Source: Pseudomonas saudimassiliensis (lineage in GTDB: Bacteria; Pseudomonadota; Gammaproteobacteria; Pseudomonadales; Pseudomonadaceae). From it: a stretch of DNA of 64,000 bases. Positions 35,438 to 46,109 of this stretch are shown here, in pieces. The notes under the pieces are model-generated. The model was not told the origin of the DNA, did not search any database, and saw only the letters and a list, made by a program, of their open reading frames with translations. The position numbers and the translations under genes are program-made. Position 1 is the stretch's first letter. The number at the start of each line of letters is the position of its first letter. The stretch lies in assembly GCF_000939975.1 (NCBI RefSeq), contig NZ_LK391969.1, positions 2,632,600-2,696,599 on the forward strand, written 5' to 3'.

Positions 35438-37278
35438 GTGGTTCTCCCGGTCAGCAACAGATAGAGCTTCGGCAGCAGGCTGGGTAGTTCCGCCGCCTGG
35501 CGGATCAACTGGTAGCGTTGCTGGCCGAACAGATAGGGGAGGTAATCCGCGGCCTGCTGGTCGATGGTCACGCAGAACGGCTGGATGCCGGCCTGGCGCG
35601 CTTCCAGCAGGGCCTGGCGGGTGTCTTCCATGCCATAGCGGCCTTCGTAGGCATCCAGGTCGTTCGGCTTGCCGTCGGTGAGCAGCAGCAACAGGCGCTG
35701 TTCGGCGGGCTTGTCCTTGAGGATCTCGGTGGCCTGGCGGATGGCGCCACCCATGCGGGTGTAGTAGCCGGGCTTGAGGTTCTGGATGCGGCCATGGATC
35801 GCGTCACCCCAGGGTTCGGCGAAGTTCTTGATCAGGTTGAAGCGCACATGGTCGCGGCGCCGGGAAGAAAAGCCGTACATGGCAAAATCATCCTGGCCGG
35901 CGTCCAGCGCCTCGCCGAGCAGGTGCAGGCTGTCGCGAATCACGTCGATGACCTGGTGGGTATTATCCGCCCAGGCTTCGGTCGACAGGGACAGATCGGC
36001 CAGTACCAGACAGGACAGGTCCCGGTGCCGGGCGGTTTCGCGGCGCCACAGGGCCGGTTGCGAACTGGCCTGGCCGCGGCGCAGGTCGGCGGCGTGGTGC
36101 AGGCAGGCGTCCAGGTCCAGCAGGGTACCGGTGGCCTGACGTTTTTCCCAGATGCGCTGGGGCTGCAAGCCCTGGAAGCGCTGGCGCAGGTTCTTCGCCA
36201 GGGGCAGCAGGCGCGGCGGCAGCGGGGTCGGCTCGGCATCCCGGGGCAGCATGGGGATGACTCGGCAGTGATTCTCCCGCAGTTGCTGTTTCTTCCAGTC
36301 CCACTCGGGGAACAGGCAACCATCGCCCAGGGGAATGTCGTCTTCGGCGGCGGAGGGCAGGTCCAGGTCCAGCTTGATCCGCGAGGCGCTGGTGCTGGGG
36401 CTGCGCGACAGGCTCAGATGGTCAAGATCCTCGGCGATCTGCTCGCTGTCCTCGTCATCGCTGTCGTCCTCGCAGCGGTCCACCGGCACGAATTCGGACC
36501 AGGAGAACAGGCTCTCCAGACGGAAGATCATCAGGCCATTGCGTTGCTGGTTGTCGTCCACATAACGGCCCTGCTTGCGGTGTTTGCTCTGGCGCACCTT
36601 CCCCTGGCCGTTGGACTCGCCGCCGCTGTCATCTTCATTGGCTGCGGGCGGGCGGTAGTGGGCTTCCTCCGCCAGTGGGTACAGCCACAGCGGCACCGGC
36701 CAGGGTTCGTCGGGCGCGCAGGGCAAGGCGGGTTGGCTGCCGGGCGCGAGCAGCGCCCGTTGCAATGCGGCTTCGCGTTCGGCCTGGGCGGCGGGCAGGC
36801 GGGTATTGGCGCGGCGAATATCCACCAGGCAGCGGGCCAGGGTGTAATAGAGGTCGGATAACCCGGGGTAGGCGGCAAGGGTGGCCAGCACCAGTTGCTG
36901 GTTGGTCTGCAGCCAGTCGCCGGCCGGCAGGGTGTCGGCGCGGCTGGCCATCGCCGTCAGCCACAGATACAGGTCGCGGTTCAGCGCCTGCTCGGGGAAC
37001 ACCGCCAGGCTTTCCGGTACCCGCAGGGCCTCGGCTTCGCGCCAGGCCAGGGCATGGCGGCGACCGGTGCCGGCGAGGCGATGGGCCAGTGGGCGCCAGG
37101 CTTTGATATTGCGCTCGGTACTGGCCTTGATGGTCAGCCCGGCGTCGCCGCTCAGGGCACGAAAGACCATGGCCAGGCGCGGACCTTCATCCTCCAGCCG
37201 GACTTGTGCGTGGGGAAATCCGTTTCCGGCCAGGCGGGTGATCAGCCGGTGCCAGCGAATACCTACGGCCTCTTCCAT
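35434..37278 (-). CDS. norD: nitric oxide reductase activation protein NorD
   Basis: A 614-residue protein with a C-terminal von Willebrand A domain whose metal-ion site begins LVLADLSLST (DxSxS, near residue 425) and continues with TRMGGAIR and LLLLTDGKPND. NorD works with the AAA+ protein NirQ/NorQ to insert or activate the metal centre of NO reductase. The start at 37278 has AGGAGA about 8 bases upstream. It is the third step of the operon after norB. Confidence 0.95.
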   Translation of the reverse strand: MEEAVGIRWHRLITRLAGNGFPHAQVRLEDEGPRLAMVFRALSGDAGLTIKASTERNIKAWRPLAHRLAGTGRRHALAWREAEALRVPESLAVFPEQALNRDLYLWLTAMASRADTLPAGDWLQTNQQLVLATLAAYPGLSDLYYTLARCLVDIRRANTRLPAAQAEREAALQRALLAPGSQPALPCAPDEPWPVPLWLYPLAEEAHYRPPAANEDDSGGESNGQGKVRQSKHRKQGRYVDDNQQRNGLMIFRLESLFSWSEFVPVDRCEDDSDDEDSEQIAEDLDHLSLSRSPSTSASRIKLDLDLPSAAEDDIPLGDGCLFPEWDWKKQQLRENHCRVIPMLPRDAEPTPLPPRLLPLAKNLRQRFQGLQPQRIWEKRQATGTLLDLDACLHHAADLRRGQASSQPALWRRETARHRDLSCLVLADLSLSTEAWADNTHQVIDVIRDSLHLLGEALDAGQDDFAMYGFSSRRRDHVRFNLIKNFAEPWGDAIHGRIQNLKPGYYTRMGGAIRQATEILKDKPAEQRLLLLLTDGKPNDLDAYEGRYGMEDTRQALLEARQAGIQPFCVTIDQQAADYLPYLFGQQRYQLIRQAAELPSLLPKLYLLLTGRTT

Positions 37279-37405
37279 TGCAATATCTCCTGTGGCTGGA
37301 GGGGGTTCCGGCAAGGCTGCCGGAACCGGGGAATAGGGCTGCCGGGGGTGCCGGCAGCGGTAGTGCGGTTGGTGTGTCGGGCCAGGCCCGACACCGGGTT
37401 GCAGA

Positions 37406-38839
<1,434 letters not shown>

Positions 38840-38849
38840 TCAGGGGTAC

Positions 38850-39296
38850 TCAGCCTTCCTTGTTCGGCGGCCAGTCGTTGATATCGATCCGTGACGACCA
38901 GATCAGGAAGTCCGACATGGCATCCAGCTCTTCTTCGCTCAGGTTGAATTGGGGCATTTGCCGACGACCTTCCACATTGGTCGGCATGGCCGCCATCCAG
39001 GCGCCGAAGTAGGCGCGGAACGCCACTTCGTTATCCATGCCGCGTCGCTTGAACACGTTGACCAGCTCAGGCGCGAAGTACGCACCTTCGCCCATCAGCG
39101 AGTGGCAGCCGGCACAGTTGTTGTTCTCCCACAGCTCCTTGCCGTGGGCGACTGAGGCGGTCAGCTGATCGCGGTTTTCCCGTTCCGGGATCGCCGTGAC
39201 CGTATCCACCGTCAGGCCAATGAACAGCAGCATGAAAAACATGCCGCCACCGTAGTAGATGTTGCGGGCCATGCCCTTGGTAAAGCGCTCCGACAT
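38850..39296 (-). CDS. norC: nitric oxide reductase subunit C
   Basis: A 148-residue membrane-anchored cytochrome c. One N-terminal helix (residues 13-33) precedes a periplasmic domain with the haem c motif CAGCH (61-65) and a distal Met (MPQF). It hands electrons to NorB. AGGAGA is upstream of the ATG. It follows nirQ by 39 bases, and no separate DNR box was found in the gap or the nirQ end, so it may share the nirQ transcript. Confidence 0.96.
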   Translation of the reverse strand: MSERFTKGMARNIYYGGGMFFMLLFIGLTVDTVTAIPERENRDQLTASVAHGKELWENNNCAGCHSLMGEGAYFAPELVNVFKRRGMDNEVAFRAYFGAWMAAMPTNVEGRRQMPQFNLSEEELDAMSDFLIWSSRIDINDWPPNKEG

Positions 39297-39335
39297 GTTG
39301 ATCTCCTCGGGTTATGCGGATTGCGTGCTCGCCGG

Positions 39336-40184
39336 TCAGGCGATTTTTCTGTTGGCTTGTTGTTGTCCAGGTTCAGCAAAGTGCGCTCTGACCACGTCCA
39401 TGATGGCCGCCTGGGCGGTAGGCTCGTCGGTGAGCGGCTGGGCGACGCAGGCTTCACAGGCCTGGCGCGGGTCCATGCCGGCGGCGATCAGGCGGCCGGT
39501 ATGGATCAGCAAACGGGTGGAAGGCGCTTCCTCCAGGTCATGCTGGCCGAGGTGGCGCAGGGCATTGCCGAGGGCCACCAGCTGGGTGGCGCGCACCGGG
39601 TCGAGCCCGGCTTCGTGTTGAACGATGCGGCTTTCCACGGCGGCTTCGGGATAGTCGAAGGCCATGGCGGCGAAGCGCTGGCGGGTACTGGGCTTGAGCC
39701 CCTTGAGCAGGTTGCGGTAGCCGGGGTTGTAGGACACCACCAGCATGAAACCGGGCGCGGCCTGCAGTTCCTCGCCGGTGGCTTCCAGCGGCAGGATGCG
39801 GCGGTCATCCGCCAGCGGGTGCAGTACCACGGTAATGTCCTTGCGCGCCTCGATGACCTCGTCCAGATAGCAGATGGCGCCCTCGCGCACGGCGCGGGTC
39901 AGGGGGCCGTCCTGCCAGAAGGTGCCGTTGGCGCCGATCAGGTGGCGACCGACCAGGTCGGCCGTGGTCAGGTCGTCGTGGCAGGCAACGGTATACAGCT
40001 TGCGGCCGAGGCGCTGGGCCATGTGCTGGATGAAGCGGGTCTTGCCACAGCCGGTCGGGCCCTTGATAAGCACCGGCATGCCGAAGCGGTCGGCCTGCTC
40101 GAAGAGTTCAACTTCAGCGCCGCTGGCATGGTAGAACAGCCCTGCCTGCTGGTCGGGGCGACGATCTAACCGGAGTGTGTCCAT
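39336..40184 (-). CDS. nirQ: MoxR-type AAA+ ATPase NirQ/NorQ
   Basis: A 282-residue AAA+ protein of the CbbQ/NirQ/NorQ branch. Walker A is KGPTGCGKTRF (about residue 40) and Walker B is AICYLDEVIEA. NirQ acts with NorD to activate NO reductase, and loss lowers Nor and Nir activity in pseudomonads. The ATG at 40184 has AAGGA 8 bases upstream. It is the first gene of nirQ-norCBDEF, divergent from nirS. Confidence 0.95.
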   Translation of the reverse strand: MDTLRLDRRPDQQAGLFYHASGAEVELFEQADRFGMPVLIKGPTGCGKTRFIQHMAQRLGRKLYTVACHDDLTTADLVGRHLIGANGTFWQDGPLTRAVREGAICYLDEVIEARKDITVVLHPLADDRRILPLEATGEELQAAPGFMLVVSYNPGYRNLLKGLKPSTRQRFAAMAFDYPEAAVESRIVQHEAGLDPVRATQLVALGNALRHLGQHDLEEAPSTRLLIHTGRLIAAGMDPRQACEACVAQPLTDEPTAQAAIMDVVRAHFAEPGQQQANRKIA

Positions 40185-42190
<2,006 letters not shown>

Positions 42191-42195
42191 GTCGG

Positions 42196-42218
42196 TGCGG
42201 GGCGCTCAGCGCCCCGCA
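42196..42218. terminator. hairpin terminator of nirS
   Basis: TGCGGGGCGC (42196-42205) and GCGCCCCGCA (42209-42218) form a perfect 10-bp stem with a TCA loop, 5 bases after the nirS stop. The T tract is weak, so efficiency is uncertain. It marks nirS as a single-gene unit. Confidence 0.6.
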
Positions 42219-42231
42219 TCTCCCTCGCTGT

Positions 42232-42591
42232 TCAGCTTTCCCGCCGCGTCCACAACCACAAGGCCACGCAGGGCAGAAACAGGCTGAGGAACCAGCGCAG
42301 CCACAGCGGCGCCGGCATCAGCCAGATCATCAGGATGCTGCTCAGCATCAAGCCACTCGCCAGCCATTTTGCCCGCCGCGGCACCGCCCGGTGGTCCCGC
42401 CAATTGCGGATCAGGGGTCCGTATTTTTCATGCTGCAGCAGCCGCTGCTCCAGCGCCGGCCAGCCCCGCGCACCGGCCCAGGCGGCAACCAGCAGAAAGG
42501 GTGTGGTCGGCAGGCCAGGCAGCAAAACTCCCAGGGCGCCCAGGCCCAGCGCCAGTGACGCCACGCTGCGCCAGAACCATTTCATCAGCAT
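42232..42591 (-). CDS. DUF454 (YbaN-like) small membrane protein
   Basis: A 119-residue protein with three or four membrane segments. The motif GALGVLLPGLPTTPFLLVAAWAGARGWP (about residues 18-45, core G-x-x-LPGLPTTPF) identifies DUF454/YbaN. Function is unknown; relatives occur near oxygen-responsive and haem genes. It lies 8 bases downstream of the dnr-like gene and probably shares its transcript. Confidence 0.88.
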   Translation of the reverse strand: MLMKWFWRSVASLALGLGALGVLLPGLPTTPFLLVAAWAGARGWPALEQRLLQHEKYGPLIRNWRDHRAVPRRAKWLASGLMLSSILMIWLMPAPLWLRWFLSLFLPCVALWLWTRRES

Positions 42592-42599
42592 CCGCGGCC

Positions 42600-43340
42600 C
42601 TAGTGGTTGTCGGTGGCGATAAGACCTGCCTTGTACTCGATGTGCTGCTGCCCGCCGGCGAACTCATCAAGCAGGTTGGTAATGCTCGGAATGCTGATAT
42701 GCCGGGCGCGGCTATCGATCAGCCCCCGTTCGCGCAGGTTGGCAATGGCCCGGGAAAAGGTCTCCGGCTTGATCGACAGGCGAGCGGCAATCAGGCTCTT
42801 CGGCAGCACCAGTTCGATCTCGGCGCTGTCGCTGGCGCGGTCGCGTACCTGGCTGACCAGGTACAGGGCCAGGCGTTGGGTGGCGTTCTGCAGGGTCAGG
42901 TTTTCCAGCTCGTCCAGCCGCTGGTGCAGGCGCACGCTCATGTGTCCGAGCAGGTGCAGGCAGGTCTGCGGATTCTGCTCCAGGTGCCGCAGCATCAGGC
43001 GGTTGGTGAAGCCGATCAGCTTCACCGGCTCCAGCGCTTCGGCACAGACCGGGAACACCGACTTCTGCATGAACATCACCGCCTCGGCAAAGGTGTTGCC
43101 GGCGGTGATGATCTCCACCACCTTCTCCTTGCCATCGGCGGAGATGCGAAACAGCTTTACCTTGCCACTCTGCACTAGATAGAAGCGCTCGGCGGGATCA
43201 CCCTGCCGCTGGATCAGTGCCTGGGCGGGATGGTCACGCACCTGGGCATCGGCCAGCAGCTCTTCCTGAGCCTGGGGGGTGAAATGAGAAAACAGCGAAT
43301 GATTCAGAATCATCTGCCGTTGTTCCTTAGTCAGAGCCAT
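42600..43340 (-). CDS. DNR-type CRP/FNR regulator of denitrification
   Basis: A 246-residue CRP/FNR regulator. A cyclic-nucleotide-like sensor domain (residues 18-125) is followed by a dimer helix and a helix-turn-helix with recognition helix SIKPETFSRAI. The E..S.R pattern matches FNR and DNR, so TTGAT-N4-ATCAA boxes are its likely targets. The N-terminal cysteines that hold the FNR/ANR oxygen-sensing cluster are missing, the mark of the NO-sensing DNR/NNR branch, which uses haem. The start at 43340 (MALTKEQRQM) has AAGG upstream. It lies between nirS and hemN, in line with control of both. Confidence 0.88.
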   Translation of the reverse strand: MALTKEQRQMILNHSLFSHFTPQAQEELLADAQVRDHPAQALIQRQGDPAERFYLVQSGKVKLFRISADGKEKVVEIITAGNTFAEAVMFMQKSVFPVCAEALEPVKLIGFTNRLMLRHLEQNPQTCLHLLGHMSVRLHQRLDELENLTLQNATQRLALYLVSQVRDRASDSAEIELVLPKSLIAARLSIKPETFSRAIANLRERGLIDSRARHISIPSITNLLDEFAGGQQHIEYKAGLIATDNH

Positions 43341-43445
43341 ATCTTGCCGCCTTTGAATGATTTGTTGCAGGTTAGGGCCAGTTGCCATGCCATCGCAAGT
43401 CGCAGGGCCCGTCCGCTAACGGAGAAAACGCGATTCCCGGTGTTA

Positions 43446-43459
43446 TTGATATGCGTCAA
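43446..43459 (+). promoter_or_regulatory. FNR-type (ANR) box of hemN
   Basis: TTGATATGCGTCAA matches 9 of 10 positions of TTGAT-N4-ATCAA. TAGTCT (43482-43487) is a -10-like element at the right distance, giving a start near 43494. It sits in the hemN/dnr divergent spacer, 112 bases from the dnr-like ATG, so it may also affect that gene. Confidence 0.75.
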
Positions 43460-43527
43460 CGTGGCGCACCCCCAAAGGGCGTAGTCTCGCGGTCATGTTG
43501 AACGCAGCGTATCCGGAGCACCCATCC

Positions 43528-44910
43528 ATGTCCGATCCAGTCATTTGGGACGCCGGCCTGATCCGCCGTTACGATAAGGCAGGTTCACGTTATACCGCTT
43601 ATCCTTCCCCTAACCAATATGCCGAAGGGGTTTGTGCTACCGATCTGGTCAGCGCGCTGCAGGGCAGCCGCACCGCTGGCCGGCCGCTGGCGCTGTATGT
43701 GCACATCCCGTTTTGCGCCAACGTCTGCTATTGCTGCGCCTGTACCAAGGTCATTACCAAGGATCGCAGCCGGGCGCAGGCGTACCTGCGGGCGCTGGAG
43801 CGGGAGATCCAGTTGGTCAGCCAGCAGCTCGGCCCGACGCAGCGGGTCGAGCGCCTGCATATCGGGGGCGGTACGCCCACCTTCCTCGGCCACGATGACC
43901 TGCGACGGCTGATGACCCGGCTGCGCGAGTCGTTCCAGTTGCAGCTGGATGATTCCGCTGCCCACATGATCGAGGTTGACCCGCGGGAAGCGGACTGGCC
44001 CACCCTGGGGCTGCTGCGCGAGCTGGGCTTCAACCAGGTCAGCATTGGCGTCCAGGACTTCGACCCCGAGGTGCAGCGGGCAATCAATCGTTTGCAGAGC
44101 CTGGACCAGACCCAGACGGTGATGGATGCCGCGCGCACCTTGGCCTTCCGGTCGGTCAACATCGACCTGATCCACGGTTTGCCGCGGCAGACTCAGGCTT
44201 CCTTCGCCCGGACCCTGGACAGCGTCATCACCATGCATCCGGATCGGGTGACCCTGTATCCCTACGTCCACTTGCCGGACCTGTTCCTGCCCCAGCGCCG
44301 GATCAGCCTGGCGGAGCTGCCGGACCCGGACACCGCACTGGAGATCCGCCTCGACAGTTATGACCGCCTGCTGCGGGCGGGCTACCGGCATATCGGCATG
44401 GGGCAGTTTGCCCTGCCCGACGACGACCTGAGCAACGCCCAGGAGATCGGCCAGCTGGGCCGCAGCCTGCAGGGCTATGTGACTGGGGCGGACAGCGATC
44501 TCATCGGCCTGGGGGTGGCGGCGATCAGCCAGGTGGGCGACTTCCATTGCCGCAATACCGGTGACCTGCAGTTGTACCAGGACAGCCTGGAGCAGCACCG
44601 CCTGCCCCTGCGCCGAGGCATCCGGTGCACCGCGGACGACCGCCTGCGCCGCGTCATCATCAACAACCTGATGTGCCACTACCGGCTGCGGTTCGCCGAG
44701 ATCGAACAGCGTTTCGGCATCGATCTGGGGATCTATTTCGCCGATTGCCTGGCGATGCTCAGGCAGCTGCACCGTGACGGCGTGATCCACCTGGATGCGA
44801 CTGGCATCGAGATCCTGCCGGCTGGCCGGCCCCTGGTGGCCAGCGTCTGCGCGGTGTTTGACGCCTACCAGCATGTGCCGGGCCGGGTTGGCGCTGTGCA
44901 GCTCAACTGA
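43528..44910 (+). CDS. hemN: oxygen-independent coproporphyrinogen III oxidase HemN
   Basis: A 460-residue radical-SAM enzyme that turns coproporphyrinogen III into protoporphyrinogen IX without oxygen, needed for haem in anaerobic denitrification. The cluster motif CANVCYCC (CxxxCxxC) is near residue 55, HIGGGTPTFL (SAM) follows, and the C-terminal HemN domain includes NLMCHYRL. The ATG at 43528 (MSDPVIWDAG) has GGAG 9 bases upstream. An earlier ATG at 43495 would be at or before the predicted transcript start and is unlikely. It is preceded by an ANR box. Confidence 0.95.
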   Translation: MSDPVIWDAGLIRRYDKAGSRYTAYPSPNQYAEGVCATDLVSALQGSRTAGRPLALYVHIPFCANVCYCCACTKVITKDRSRAQAYLRALEREIQLVSQQLGPTQRVERLHIGGGTPTFLGHDDLRRLMTRLRESFQLQLDDSAAHMIEVDPREADWPTLGLLRELGFNQVSIGVQDFDPEVQRAINRLQSLDQTQTVMDAARTLAFRSVNIDLIHGLPRQTQASFARTLDSVITMHPDRVTLYPYVHLPDLFLPQRRISLAELPDPDTALEIRLDSYDRLLRAGYRHIGMGQFALPDDDLSNAQEIGQLGRSLQGYVTGADSDLIGLGVAAISQVGDFHCRNTGDLQLYQDSLEQHRLPLRRGIRCTADDRLRRVIINNLMCHYRLRFAEIEQRFGIDLGIYFADCLAMLRQLHRDGVIHLDATGIEILPAGRPLVASVCAVFDAYQHVPGRVGAVQLN

Positions 44911-44984
44911 TCGTTGCGGCCGCGGCCCCTTTCGGGCCCTCTTGCGTTTACAATCCGGGCACAGCCCCCGGATGAGGAGAGGAC

Positions 44985-46109
44985 ATGCCCCGCTTTCTGC
45001 ATACCGCCGATTGGCAGATCGGCCGCCAGTACGACAGATTTGGTCCGGAGGACGGGCCGGCGCTGGCCCAGGCTCGGTTGAACACGGTCGAGCGTATTGC
45101 CGCCAAGGCCAGCGAACTGGGGGTCGATGCCGTACTGGTAGCGGGCGACGTGTTCGATGCCCAGACCATTTCCGACCGGACGGTACGGCGGCTGTTCATG
45201 GCCCTGCAGGGGTTCGCGGGCCCCTGGATCATGTTGCCCGGCAACCATGACGCGGCGCTGGCCGAAAGTATCTGGAGCCGGGCCCAGCGGCTCGATGCCA
45301 TCCCGGCCAATGTGCATGTGCTGCTGACCCCGGAACCCTTCATCCTGGCCGAGCAGGGGCTGGCCATTCTTCCTGCGCCGCTGACCCAGCGCCAGACCTT
45401 CCATGACCTGACCGACTGGTTCGACCCTGCCAGCACGCCGCCGGGGCTGCTGCGTATCGGCCTGGCCCATGGCAGTGTGCAGGGCATCCTGGCGGACAAT
45501 ATCGACTCGCCCAACCCGATCGATCCCCAGCGGGCGGCCCGGGCGCAGCTGGATTACCTGGCCCTGGGAGACTGGCACGGCTGCCGGCAGATCGACCGCC
45601 GCACCTGGTACAGCGGTACGCCGGAACCGGATCGCTTCCGCAACAACGAGGCCGGCCAGATCCTGGACGTGCAGATCGACGCCCTGGGTGCTGAACCGCA
45701 GGTCATGCCGCTGGCCATCGGCGAGTTTTCCTGGCTGCAATGGCAGCGGCGGTTGAATGTGCCTTCGGACCTGGACGCCCTGATCGCCGAGCTGGAGCAG
45801 GTCGAGCGCAGCAGCGTGATCAGCCTGACCCTGGAGGGTGAACTGGATCTTGCGGGGGAGCGCGAGTTGCAAGCTGCGCTGGGCCGTGCCGAAGCCCGGC
45901 ATCGGGTGTTGGAATGTGATCTCGATGGGTTGCGGCTGCTGCCCACCGAGGCCGATATTGCCGCCTTGCAGGCCGATGGTTATCTCGGCGAGGTCATCAC
46001 CCAGCTGCGCGATCTGCAGCAGGGCGAGCAGCCGGATACCGCCCGGGAGGCGCTGGGGCTGCTCGCCGGGTTACTGCGGGAGCGGCAGGCGGAAGGGAGC
46101 ACCCCATGA
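44985..46109 (+). CDS. YhaO/SbcD-type metallophosphoesterase nuclease
   Basis: A 374-residue calcineurin-like phosphoesterase of the SbcD/Mre11 group. The five metal motifs are seen: LHTADWQIG, VAGDVFD, LPGNHD, LAHGS and LGDWHG. The length and the C-terminal helical tail fit the YhaO branch rather than E. coli SbcD. GAGGAGAGG precedes the ATG, and the stop overlaps the ATPase gene by four bases. With that ATPase it probably makes a DNA end-processing complex; the substrate is inferred from the family. Confidence 0.88.
   Translation: MPRFLHTADWQIGRQYDRFGPEDGPALAQARLNTVERIAAKASELGVDAVLVAGDVFDAQTISDRTVRRLFMALQGFAGPWIMLPGNHDAALAESIWSRAQRLDAIPANVHVLLTPEPFILAEQGLAILPAPLTQRQTFHDLTDWFDPASTPPGLLRIGLAHGSVQGILADNIDSPNPIDPQRAARAQLDYLALGDWHGCRQIDRRTWYSGTPEPDRFRNNEAGQILDVQIDALGAEPQVMPLAIGEFSWLQWQRRLNVPSDLDALIAELEQVERSSVISLTLEGELDLAGERELQAALGRAEARHRVLECDLDGLRLLPTEADIAALQADGYLGEVITQLRDLQQGEQPDTAREALGLLAGLLRERQAEGSTP

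Noticed and set aside
39297..39400. Separate DNR box for norC
   Set aside because: No TTGAT-N4-ATCAA-like site was seen in the nirQ-norC gap or the end of nirQ.
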